Assembly: GCA_035291905.1 (NCBI GenBank)
Contig: DATDRF010000202.1
Location: forward strand, 1-37,895
Reading direction: 5' to 3'
Length of the DNA stretch: 37,895 nt
DNA from: JACPLA01 sp035291905
Lineage (GTDB): Bacteria > Bacteroidota > Ignavibacteria > UBA10030
This document shows positions 15,774 to 23,329 of this stretch, piece by piece. Under the pieces are notes generated by a model. The model was not told the DNA's origin, did not search any database, and worked only from the letters and a program-made list of their open reading frames with translations. The translations under genes were made by a program, and so were the position numbers. Each line of letters starts with the position of its first letter. The stretch's first letter is position 1.

Positions 15774-16732
15774 GGACGTTTGCTCCGCTCTAATTCGGGG
15801 ATTCCGCTTCCCCGAAAGAGTGCTTCAACGAACGCCTGTCTGTCAAACGGCTGCAGGTCATCAATCCCTTCTCCAATCCCGATGTATTTGACCGGAGTCC
15901 GGAGTTCGTGGCTGATTGCAAGAATGATCCCTCCTTTGGCCGTGCCGTCGAGCTTCGTCAGGACTATTCCCGTCACCCCGGCCGCCTCGCTGAATTGTCG
16001 CACCTGCTGAAGGCCGTTCTGTCCTGTATTGGCGTCAAGGACCAGCAGGACTTCGTGAGGCGCTCCTTCAACACATTTACCAATGACACGGCGAATTTTA
16101 CGAAGCTCCTCCATGAGGCTGGCTTTGGTATGAAGCCTTCCCGCCGTATCAATTATAACAACATCAGCCTTTTGCGCAATCGCCGAACTCAACGCATCGA
16201 ATGCAACGGACGCAGGATCTGCACCCGGGGCCTGCTGGATCAGCTTGACCCCAGCTCTTTCGGCCCAGACTTCAAGCTGTTCGTTCGCCGCCGCACGAAA
16301 CGTATCGGCAGCACCTATGAGCACCTTCTTGCCGGCCTCGCGATACTGGTAGGCGAGTTTGCCGATCGTCGTGGTCTTCCCCGCCCCATTTACACCTACT
16401 ACCAATACGACAAACGGGCTGTGCGTTTCAGCCGCCCGGCTCCCGGCGCCGTTCGCATGCTCTGCAAGCAATTTCGCCACTTCATCGCGCAGAAGCGTTC
16501 CAAGCTCCTCAATACTTTCGTATTTCTTCTCCTTCACCGTTCTCCGAATATCTCCGATCAACCGCTCCGTCGTTGCCGTCCCGACATCTGCGACCAGGAG
16601 CGCATCTTCCAAAGCCTTGAGTAGTTCGTCGTCGATCGTGCTCTTTGCATCGACAAGCCGTCGGACAGATCCAAAGATGGACTCTCTCGTCTTGGCAAGG
16701 CCTGCAGCAAGTTTGTCAAACATTCCGGCCAT
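15770..16732 (-). CDS. ftsY: Signal recognition particle receptor FtsY
   Basis: A 320-residue SRP GTPase. The NG domain is complete: an N domain with four helices, then VGVNGAGKTTTIGKLA (P-loop G1), AADTFRAAANEQL (G2/I-box), VIIDTAGRLHTKASLMEEL (G3), VLDANTGQNGL, TKLDGTAKGG (G4) and YIGIGEGIDDLQPFD. There is no acidic A domain, so membrane binding relies on the short N-terminal amphipathic helix, as in many bacteria outside the Enterobacteria. It docks SRP-bound ribosomes at the membrane and hands nascent chains to SecYEG. The gene lies 6 nt after pgsA, whose membrane-lipid function is a fitting neighbour, and overlaps the epimerase gene. Confidence 0.98.
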   Translation of the reverse strand: MAGMFDKLAAGLAKTRESIFGSVRRLVDAKSTIDDELLKALEDALLVADVGTATTERLIGDIRRTVKEKKYESIEELGTLLRDEVAKLLAEHANGAGSRAAETHSPFVVLVVGVNGAGKTTTIGKLAYQYREAGKKVLIGAADTFRAAANEQLEVWAERAGVKLIQQAPGADPASVAFDALSSAIAQKADVVIIDTAGRLHTKASLMEELRKIRRVIGKCVEGAPHEVLLVLDANTGQNGLQQVRQFSEAAGVTGIVLTKLDGTAKGGIILAISHELRTPVKYIGIGEGIDDLQPFDRQAFVEALFRGSGIPELERSKRP

Positions 16733-16738
16733 GGCCGT

Positions 16739-17296
16739 TCACCGTTCCTCTGTCACCGTGCGCCCGATGAAGAGGCGCTGGGCATAGACGACCATGGAGA
16801 AAAGCATCAGTGCGATGCTGAGCCACAAGGAATAGGTTCTCACCGATTCCAGAGAATCGATCGACAACGTCGAAAAAAAAAGATACAGGGCGACGGCACT
16901 TACTGCAAACTTGCCGGGCCAGTTGGATTGAGTCACAATGTTCTTCTTCTTCCTGATATAGATGCCGCCTGCGAGGATCAATCCGTCACGCAGAAGCACC
17001 ACAATAACATACCAGACCGGTATGTCGCCCAGGACCGTCAGGAACACCCCCAGGGCCCCTACGGCAATCTTGTCTGCAAGGGGATCGACAACTTTCCCCA
17101 TCTCGGAAACCTGATGGAGCCTTCTGGCGAGATAGCCGTCAAGGAAATCGCTGAGAACAGCAACTGCGGTGACCCCGGCCGCCCAGAGACGGTGATGATC
17201 GAACTCTCCAAAAAGGCAGTAGGCCAAAGGTATCAGGAAGAGAACGCGGGTGATACTTATGCTATTGGAAATCGTCCAAATGCGGTCAGGCATCAC
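16739..17296 (-). CDS. pgsA: CDP-diacylglycerol--glycerol-3-phosphate 3-phosphatidyltransferase
   Basis: A 185-residue CDP-alcohol phosphatidyltransferase. The family signature D-G-x2-A-R-x8-G-x3-D-x3-D can be read in SDFLDGYLARRLHQVSEMG followed by KVVDPLADKI. Four to five membrane helices are visible. The enzyme makes phosphatidylglycerophosphate, the precursor of phosphatidylglycerol and cardiolipin, in the inner membrane. The start is GTG at 17296, directly followed by an ATG at 17293 that overlaps the purF stop as TGATG; either would couple translation to purF. FtsY follows six bases downstream. Confidence 0.94.
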   Translation of the reverse strand: MMPDRIWTISNSISITRVLFLIPLAYCLFGEFDHHRLWAAGVTAVAVLSDFLDGYLARRLHQVSEMGKVVDPLADKIAVGALGVFLTVLGDIPVWYVIVVLLRDGLILAGGIYIRKKKNIVTQSNWPGKFAVSAVALYLFFSTLSIDSLESVRTYSLWLSIALMLFSMVVYAQRLFIGRTVTEER

Positions 17297-18816
17297 ATCT
17301 CGTGAGCGTCTTTGGTCGTTTCTTTGTCAATTGGGAGGGGATACTTTCCGGTGAAACACGCCGTACAGTAGTTGCGGCCGCCTTCGTGTGGTGCCGCTTC
17401 GAGGAGTTTCTCGAGAGAGAGGTACGCAACCGTATCGACCCCCAGTTCCTGCCGGATCTTCTCCAGGTCGCCGCCAAGCCGATTGGCAATCAGCTCCGAT
17501 TTGCTGGGGAAATCCATGCCGTAGTAACAGGGATGCGTGATTGGCGGGGCCGTAACGCGAAAATGGATTTCTTTGGGCCCGGCCTCCCTGATCAGCTTCA
17601 CGAGCAGCTTGGACGTTGTGCCTCTCACAATGGAATCATCAACCACAACGACAATTCGATCCTTGAGGACGCCCTTCACTGTGTTGAACTTCGTTTTTAC
17701 CTTAATCTCTCTGCTGTTCTGGTCGGGCTGAATAAACGTACGACCGACATAGTGACTGCGAATGAGTCCTATTTCCAGCTTTGCGTTCACACCCGCTTTC
17801 TCACTCTGACTCACAAACCCGAGTGTGGCTGTATTGCTCGAATCGGGCACACTGATCACGACGATTTTCCCGTCCTCGCCGGGTTTCACGGGGAATTCTT
17901 CGGCCAGCAGTTTCCCCAGCTTCCTGCGGACCTTGTCGACGTTCTCTCCGAAAATCTTGCTGTCGGGGCGGGAGAAGTAGACGTATTCAAAAATGCAGTG
18001 GTGCGGCTGGGCGGGTTTGCGCGCGACCCAAAGAGACCTTGTTCGCCCGGATTCGACTGCCTGGTGGTCGATGACAAGAATCTCGCCGGGTTGGACGTCT
18101 CGAACATATTCGGCGCCGATAATATCGAACGCGCACGTTTCCGATGCAACGACAAACGCCTTTCCCAGTCGTCCCAGGGCAAGCGGCCGGACGCCGTGAG
18201 GGTCTCGTGCGGCTATCAGGCAGTCATCAGTCAGGATCACCAGCGAGTATGCTCCCTCAACCATGTCGAGGGCATCTTTCATCTGGAGTACCTGATCCGT
18301 GTGGCGGCTTTTGGCGGCGAGGTGCAGAATAATCTCGCTGTCAGACGTGGACTGGAATATCGTTCCCTCGTTCTGCAAACGTTCGCGCAGCGTCCGGAAG
18401 TTTGTCAGATTTCCATTATGCCCGAGGGCAAGGTTGCCGCCCTTGTAGTGGACCGTAAACGGCTGAATGTTCGCCTTGTTGTCGGCAGAACCTGTGGTGG
18501 AGTATCGATTATGGCCAATTGCGGCATTCCCGCGCAGGACGGTCTTGAGGATCTTTTCGTCACGGAAGACGTCGGTGACAAGTCCGATTCCCCTAAAGGC
18601 ATTGAAATGGATGCGGTTTTTCTCTGAAAGGAACTCGCTGGTGACGATACCCGAGGCCTCTTGTCCGCGGTGCTGGAGGGCATGGAGACCATAGTAGGTC
18701 ATAACGGCAGCCTCCGGGTGACCGTAAATGCCGAAAATCCCGCAGTGACAGCGCGGCTTGCCTTCCTTATGGTCGAGGGAGTTCACGCTTGAAGGTACGA
18801 AAAAATTGACGGCCAA
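17293..18816 (-). CDS. purF: Amidophosphoribosyltransferase (Fe-S, propeptide type)
   Basis: A 507-residue first enzyme of purine synthesis, which transfers glutamine amide nitrogen to PRPP. The glutaminase nucleophile is the Cys in HCGIFGIYGHPEA (residue 25), so the preceding 24 residues are a propeptide to be cleaved. HALQHRGQEASGI and GHNRYSTTG follow. The PRTase loop is VVVDDSIVRGTTSK. Four Cys in HHCIFEYVYF, HPCYYGMDF and YCTACFTGKYP match the 4Fe-4S ligands of the Bacillus enzyme. The most upstream start is TTG (18816), with GTG at 18786 also possible; neither has a clear Shine-Dalgarno. It heads the group purF-pgsA-ftsY. No PurR-like operator was recognised in the 75 nt upstream. Confidence 0.97.
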   Translation of the reverse strand: MAVNFFVPSSVNSLDHKEGKPRCHCGIFGIYGHPEAAVMTYYGLHALQHRGQEASGIVTSEFLSEKNRIHFNAFRGIGLVTDVFRDEKILKTVLRGNAAIGHNRYSTTGSADNKANIQPFTVHYKGGNLALGHNGNLTNFRTLRERLQNEGTIFQSTSDSEIILHLAAKSRHTDQVLQMKDALDMVEGAYSLVILTDDCLIAARDPHGVRPLALGRLGKAFVVASETCAFDIIGAEYVRDVQPGEILVIDHQAVESGRTRSLWVARKPAQPHHCIFEYVYFSRPDSKIFGENVDKVRRKLGKLLAEEFPVKPGEDGKIVVISVPDSSNTATLGFVSQSEKAGVNAKLEIGLIRSHYVGRTFIQPDQNSREIKVKTKFNTVKGVLKDRIVVVVDDSIVRGTTSKLLVKLIREAGPKEIHFRVTAPPITHPCYYGMDFPSKSELIANRLGGDLEKIRQELGVDTVAYLSLEKLLEAAPHEGGRNYCTACFTGKYPLPIDKETTKDAHEM

Positions 18817-18891
18817 ACAAGAATGGTACTGCAGCCAAGGGCTGAACGAAACATTGAATCGACGAAACAGCGAATCAACGAGACAATGGCG

Positions 18892-20082
18892 TCACTTCGA
18901 CGGAGATTCTTTCCAGATGGTTCTTATCTCCTGAACGAGGCGATCGCACTCTTCAGCGGGTATTGTGTAAGGAGGGAGAAGCCGTATGACAGTCGTGTTT
19001 GTGCAATTGACAAGAAATCCGCGGTTTTGAAGCTCGTCAACAAGCGACTGGCCCTCTTTGTGCAGATCTATCCCCATCATGCAGCCAAATCCGCGCACAT
19101 CCCGGATACGATCAGGGAACTCCCCGCCAAGCTTCGTAAACAGCCCCCGCAGCTGCTCTCCCCGTTCCGACGCCACTTTCATAAGTCCGCGATCGACGAT
19201 CTCCTCAAGCACTGCCAACCCCGCGGCACACGCCACCGGATTTCCCCCGAACGTGGTACCGTGAACGCCATACGTAAAAACGTCCGAGACCTTATCGGTC
19301 CCAAGAAAAGCCCCCAACGGGAGTCCTCCTCCAAGAGCTTTTGCGATAATCACGATATCAGGCTGAACACCAAAATGTTCAAAACCAAAGAATCTCCCCG
19401 TTCTTCCAATCCCGCATTGGATTTCATCAGCGATAATGAGGAAATCGTGTTGTTTCCGAAGTGCAATCAATTCCTTCGCGAATTCCGAAGAAACAACATT
19501 CACGCCTCCCTCCCCCTGGATGAACTCAAGAAAGACCCCGATCGTTTTAGGGCCAACGTTGGCGCGCAGATCCTGAACGTCGTTGAACTTGATATGACGA
19601 ATGTTCGGGACGAACGGCTCATATCCGTCGCGGTATTTGGCTCGTTCGGTTAATGACAGAGCACCCATCGTTCGGCCGTGGAAGGAATTCGAGAGGCCAA
19701 AGAGGTCCGTCTTTCCGCGCCCTTTTGCCCACTTCCTTGCGAGCTTCAGGGCTCCTTCGACCGCCTCCGTTCCGCTGTTGGTAAAGAAGAGTTTCTTCAA
19801 TCCCGTCAGATTGATGAGCTTTTCAGCAAGCAGCACCTGCGTTTCCTGGACAAAGAAATTCGAGAGATGGTTATACAGGTCTATTTGACGCCGGATCGCG
19901 TTGTTGATACCGGGATGTCTGTATCCCAATGCGTTCACCGCAAGGCCTCCGAAGAAATCGACATACCGCTTCCCTGCCCTGTCAAAGAGGTAGCACCCTT
20001 CTCCGCGAACGATATCGAGGGTTAAGCGTTTGTAGGTGTGGAAGAAATAGCTTTGTTCTTTTTCAAGAAACGAATCAGACAT
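18892..20082 (-). CDS. argD: Acetylornithine/ornithine-type class III aminotransferase
   Basis: A 396-residue PLP-dependent class III aminotransferase. It shows YRHPGINNAI, FTNSGTEAVEGALKLARKW, NSFHGRTMGALSLT, FLEFIQGEGGVNV, LIIADEIQCGIGRTGRFFGFE (Asp binds the PLP ring nitrogen) and IIAKALGGGLPLGAF, whose Lys forms the Schiff base, then GTTFGGNPVACAAGLAVLE. Overall it fits acetylornithine transaminase (ArgD) of arginine synthesis. Ornithine or lysine-pathway aminotransferases of the same family are alternatives, as no other arginine gene is present. It overlaps coaE by 8 nt. No terminator was seen in the 75 nt before purF. Confidence 0.88.
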   Translation of the reverse strand: MSDSFLEKEQSYFFHTYKRLTLDIVRGEGCYLFDRAGKRYVDFFGGLAVNALGYRHPGINNAIRRQIDLYNHLSNFFVQETQVLLAEKLINLTGLKKLFFTNSGTEAVEGALKLARKWAKGRGKTDLFGLSNSFHGRTMGALSLTERAKYRDGYEPFVPNIRHIKFNDVQDLRANVGPKTIGVFLEFIQGEGGVNVVSSEFAKELIALRKQHDFLIIADEIQCGIGRTGRFFGFEHFGVQPDIVIIAKALGGGLPLGAFLGTDKVSDVFTYGVHGTTFGGNPVACAAGLAVLEEIVDRGLMKVASERGEQLRGLFTKLGGEFPDRIRDVRGFGCMMGIDLHKEGQSLVDELQNRGFLVNCTNTTVIRLLPPYTIPAEECDRLVQEIRTIWKESPSK

Positions 20083-20713
20083 GAGTTCTCCCTCCGGGAA
20101 TCAGGCGAAATATTGCGAGGAGAAAACGAATCTTTCTGCCAAGCTCCGCGGTTGTGCCGTCGTTGCGGATGATGATATCTGCCTTTTGTTTTTTGCGGTT
20201 GGTACTCCACTGAGAAGCGATCCTCCGTCTCACGGCGTCAAGGGTGAGGCCATCGCGTTTTTGGATTCGTTGAATCGATTTTTGCCTGCTTGCTTCCAGC
20301 ATTATCACAAGGTCAAGGAACTTGTCCGCTCCAGCCTCATACATAAGAGCAGCCTCGACGACAACCGCGCGGCGCCGCGCCTCCCCATAGCGCCGGATCC
20401 TGCGACGGATTTCACCGAGGACGAGGGGATGGATAATCGAGTTCATTGATCGTTGAATCCTTCGATTACCAAACAATCGCGAGGCGACGAACGGACGGTT
20501 CACACGGCCGCGTGCGTCGTACGCCTGGGGTCCCAGAAGACGAATGATCTTTTTCCGGACGGAAGGGTTTGAATCGGTTATCTCACGGGCAACTGCATCC
20601 GCGGAGATGACCGGGACGCCGTAGCGCCGGAAGATTCGGCAAGCGGCTGATTTTCCGCTTCCAATGCCCCCTGTTACTCCAATTCGGAGGATATGACGGT
20701 GCAGTCCGGCCAC
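20075..20713 (-). CDS. coaE: Dephospho-CoA kinase
   Basis: A 212-residue P-loop kinase for the last step of coenzyme A synthesis. The Walker A motif is GVTGGIGSGKS (residues 12-22), followed by ISADAVARE with the catalytic Asp, then HPLVLGEIRRRI, VVEAALMYEAG and QRIQKRDGLT (lid). The C-terminal part is unusually Arg/Lys-rich for the family. The start is GTG at 20713, which leaves 8 nt after rny; the family core begins at HILRIGVTGG. It overlaps argD by 8 nt. Placement after rny suggests it is part of the long thrS-to-argD group. Confidence 0.95.
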   Translation of the reverse strand: MAGLHRHILRIGVTGGIGSGKSAACRIFRRYGVPVISADAVAREITDSNPSVRKKIIRLLGPQAYDARGRVNRPFVASRLFGNRRIQRSMNSIIHPLVLGEIRRRIRRYGEARRRAVVVEAALMYEAGADKFLDLVIMLEASRQKSIQRIQKRDGLTLDAVRRRIASQWSTNRKKQKADIIIRNDGTTAELGRKIRFLLAIFRLIPGGRTHV

Positions 20714-20721
20714 GAAGGTGG

Positions 20722-22284
20722 TTACTTGGCGATGGCAACTGAGCGGAATTCGCGGATGACCGTTACCTTGATCTGTCCGGGGAATTCCATTTCTTCCTGG
20801 ATCTTCTTCGCGATGTCATGCGACAGTTGATCCGCCTTTGCGTCGTCAAGCGCTTCATGACTCACGATGACGCGCACTTCTCTGCCGGCCTGAATGGCAT
20901 ACGTGGTCAGCACCCCGTTGAACGATCGGGCGACGTGTTCGAGCTTTTCGAGTCTCTTGACGTAGCCCTCAACAGATTCACGCCGGGCTCCCGGTCGTGC
21001 GCCGCTGATGGCATCGGAAGCCTGGACGAGTGCCGCAATGGGAGTCTCCATGGGAATGTCATCATGATGCGAGCCGACCGCATTGCAAACCACAGCGTGT
21101 TCGTTGAATTTCTTGCAGAGATCGTATCCAATGAGGGCGTGGGGTCCTTCCACGCTTTTGTCGACCGTTTTCCCGATGTCATGCAGAAGTCCGGCTCTTT
21201 TTGCCAGCATCGAATCAAGATGGAGCTCTGCGGCCATGACCCCCATAAGATAGGAGACTTCGATGCTGTGCTGAAGGAGGTTCTGCCCGTAGCTCGACCG
21301 GTACTTCATTTTTCCAATGTGCTTGCAGATTTCTGCGTGGGCGCTGTGGAGCCCGACTTCTAAAAGAGTATTCTCTCCAAGTCGGAGTACCTCTTCATCG
21401 AGTTCCTTCTTAACCTTCTCGACCACCTCTTCAATTCTTGCAGGGTGAATCCGTCCGTCGGCGATGAGCCGTTCCAGGGAGACCCGGGCCACTTCCCTTC
21501 GGAACGGGTCAAACCCCGAGAGGATGACGGCTTCGGGAGTATCATCGACGATCACATCAACGCCGGTCGCCGCCTCGAAAGCACGGATATTCCGGCCTTC
21601 ACGGCCGATGATTCTCCCCTTCATTTCATCGCTTTCAAGGTTGAGGACGCTGACGGTCGTTTCGACGGTGTGGTCGGCCGCGGAGCGCTGAATCGCCTGA
21701 ATGATGATCTTCTGCGCCTCTTTTCTTGCTTCCTCTTTTGCCCGGTCGCGGGTCTCCTTGAGCATCTGTGCTGCTTCCGTTTTTGCCGTTTCGATGAGGT
21801 TCTCCATCAGGTTCTTCTTCGCCTCTTCTCTCGAGATCCCGGAAATCCTCTCGAGGCGGGTATTTTGCTCATCCAGGAGCTTTTGCAGTTCCTGTTCACG
21901 TTCATCCTGACGGTGCCGCCGGTCAGTCAGTTCACGCTCGGTCGACTGAAGGGTCGCCTCTTTCTTGTTCAGAAGGTCAAGTTTCCGGTCGACGTTCTCC
22001 TCACGATTCTCCAGTTGTTTTTCAAAAACCTGAAGCTTGTTGCGGCGGCTTTGCGCCTCTGACTCAAATTCCTTCTTCTTCTTGTACCATTCGTCCTTGA
22101 CCTCCAGCAACTTCTCGCGTTTCAATGCCGCAGCGTCGCGGTCGGCCTCTTCCACGATTCGTTTCGCTCGTTCTTCTGCACCCGTAAGTTTGCTGCGGCC
22201 GGTCCGTACATTGAGATACCACCCCCCAACGAACGCTGCTCCGGCGATCACCGCGACCATCGGTATCAGAAAATACAATTCCAT
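20722..22284 (-). CDS. rny: Ribonuclease Y
   Basis: A 520-residue membrane-anchored endoribonuclease that starts bulk mRNA decay. Domains in order: an N-terminal membrane segment (about residues 4-24), a long charged coiled coil (about 35-205), a KH RNA-binding domain (MKGRIIGREGRNIRAFEAAT) and an HD phosphohydrolase domain (HSIEVSYLMGVMA, then LLHDIGKTVDKSVEGPHA and GSHHDDIP). The ATG at 22284 is preceded by AAGGAG five bases away. Nineteen further codons are open upstream but lack a ribosome-binding site. The gene sits behind zapA and the 6S-like RNA region, and coaE follows 8 nt downstream. Confidence 0.97.
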   Translation of the reverse strand: MELYFLIPMVAVIAGAAFVGGWYLNVRTGRSKLTGAEERAKRIVEEADRDAAALKREKLLEVKDEWYKKKKEFESEAQSRRNKLQVFEKQLENREENVDRKLDLLNKKEATLQSTERELTDRRHRQDEREQELQKLLDEQNTRLERISGISREEAKKNLMENLIETAKTEAAQMLKETRDRAKEEARKEAQKIIIQAIQRSAADHTVETTVSVLNLESDEMKGRIIGREGRNIRAFEAATGVDVIVDDTPEAVILSGFDPFRREVARVSLERLIADGRIHPARIEEVVEKVKKELDEEVLRLGENTLLEVGLHSAHAEICKHIGKMKYRSSYGQNLLQHSIEVSYLMGVMAAELHLDSMLAKRAGLLHDIGKTVDKSVEGPHALIGYDLCKKFNEHAVVCNAVGSHHDDIPMETPIAALVQASDAISGARPGARRESVEGYVKRLEKLEHVARSFNGVLTTYAIQAGREVRVIVSHEALDDAKADQLSHDIAKKIQEEMEFPGQIKVTVIREFRSVAIAK

Positions 22285-22354
22285 AACCGCTCCTTCGTCC
22301 TTTGCCTGAACACAAAAAAAAACCGCGCCGTCGACGTACAATCAATTGTATTTG

Positions 22355-22529
22355 AAGAACCTCTGTTCAAACACAGTGGGTGCCTGCCTGAGCATTTTAC
22401 ACTTCCACGACCCGCTCGTCCGATCGTTGATCGGAGTCTTCGCCGGGACATCCCGCCATTAGCGGGATAGTGGCATGCGCTCCACGCTCATGAGTCAAGC
22501 TCCCTATTAAAGTTACTTGTCAGGTTCTT
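22355..22529 (-). ncRNA. ssrS: Candidate 6S RNA between zapA and rny
   Basis: The 334 nt between the rny start and zapA stop contain no ORF but fold well on the minus strand. AAGAACCT (22529-22522) pairs perfectly with AGGTTCTT (22362-22355), closing a 175-nt element, close to the 180-200 nt of 6S RNA. Inside it are TGAGC pairing with GCTCA, CCAC with GTGG, and two perfect 7-bp hairpins, ATCCCGC-TAATG-GCGGGAT and TCCGATC-AAC-GATCGGA, leaving a large central internal loop. 6S RNA mimics an open promoter and binds RNA polymerase; in many bacteria its gene follows zapA. A separate 7-bp hairpin (22570-22591, CCATAGG/CCTATGG) lies upstream, and a T9 run (22313-22321 region) downstream. The ends are approximate. 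Confidence 0.6.
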
Positions 22530-22618
22530 TAATAGTTTTGATTGCGGCCAACGGTGCGGTAGACTTGATGCCATAGGTCTCCGCTCCTATGGAAAAGAAC
22601 ATTCCAGCCAAGGTATAA

Positions 22619-22918
22619 CTACGAAGTCTCGCCCAGCGAGTCCAGACAATTATCCAGATAGTTGTTCAACTTGACGATTTCAGTTTCCAAATGCATCACG
22701 GCCTGTTGGTTCTGCTCCCGCTCCTTCATGAGGTCCTCGGTGATGTTCAACGCCGAAAGGACCGCAACGGTGAGGGGTGGCTGCTCTGGGATCTTATCGT
22801 GAATTTGCGTCAACATGGTATCGACGTAGGTCGCAATCCGCTTGGTAAGATCCTCGTTCTCCCCCCTGAGGGGATACTCGGAACCGAATATCTTGACCTT
22901 GATGCTTTTACCGTTCAT
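22619..22918 (-). CDS. zapA: Cell division protein ZapA
   Basis: A 99-residue ZapA. The N-terminal globular part reads KSIKVKIFGSEYPLRGENED, then RIATYVDTMLTQI, followed by LTVAVLSALNITEDLM and a C-terminal coiled coil (REQNQQAVMHLETEIVKLNN). ZapA crosslinks FtsZ protofilaments at midcell. Length and order of elements are those of the family. Its position between a small coiled-coil gene (upstream) and rny is typical of the FCB group. No strong Shine-Dalgarno is visible. A structured, probably non-coding region follows its stop. Confidence 0.93.
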   Translation of the reverse strand: MNGKSIKVKIFGSEYPLRGENEDLTKRIATYVDTMLTQIHDKIPEQPPLTVAVLSALNITEDLMKEREQNQQAVMHLETEIVKLNNYLDNCLDSLGETS

Positions 22919-22986
22919 AAGATGCTGAATAATGTTTCACCTTGTCGTGGAATGTATCCGTAGCCGAATCAACATCAGATCAGGAG

Positions 22987-23307
22987 CTACAATCTCGTGT
23001 TGATCTTCGCGATCAACTCCCTGATCTTTTGCGCAAGAGCCTCCTTTTCTTCATGGGTGAACATGCTTGTACCGTTCGACTGGCGCTGCAGCAGTTCCTG
23101 CTCAGTCCCCTGAAGTTTTTTCGACAGCTGCTGTTCCTTCCCTTCAAGCTCTTCTACTCGCCGGCGTAGCGATTCGTTCTCGTTCTTCAGGTTGAGCAGT
23201 ATTTCTGAAAGCCGTCTGGCCTTGAGCCAGAGTTTCTGGAGAGAAGACTCAAGTCGGTCTTTCTCCGCCCCTTCCGTCACTTCAGGCTCTGCATGTGACT
23301 CTGGCAA
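22987..23307 (-). CDS. Small coiled-coil protein upstream of zapA
   Basis: A 106-residue, highly charged protein that I cannot assign to a named family. Residues about 17-75 form one long heptad-patterned coiled coil (LESSLQKLWLKARRLSEILL, NENESLRRRVEELEGKEQQL). A short helical tail ends EALAQKIRELIAKINTRL. The start is a TTG at 23307, well supported by AAGGAG seven bases upstream. It lies 22 nt after pheT and 68 nt before zapA on the same strand. Size, coiled coil and position recall ZapB-like divisome partners, but this is inference from context only. Confidence 0.75.
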   Translation of the reverse strand: MPESHAEPEVTEGAEKDRLESSLQKLWLKARRLSEILLNLKNENESLRRRVEELEGKEQQLSKKLQGTEQELLQRQSNGTSMFTHEEKEALAQKIRELIAKINTRL

Positions 23308-23329
23308 GACCGAACTCCTTGATCGTGAG

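Noticed and set aside
17302..18627. 441-residue plus-strand open frame
   Set aside because: It is antisense to purF, which has all catalytic and Fe-S residues; the translation resembles no family.
18823..19653. 276-residue plus-strand open frame
   Set aside because: It is antisense to argD; the aminotransferase reading is fully conserved.
22313..22345. Intrinsic terminator just upstream of rny
   Set aside because: There is a T9 run on the minus strand, but the preceding CGTCGACG palindrome cannot form a stable stem-loop with a proper loop.
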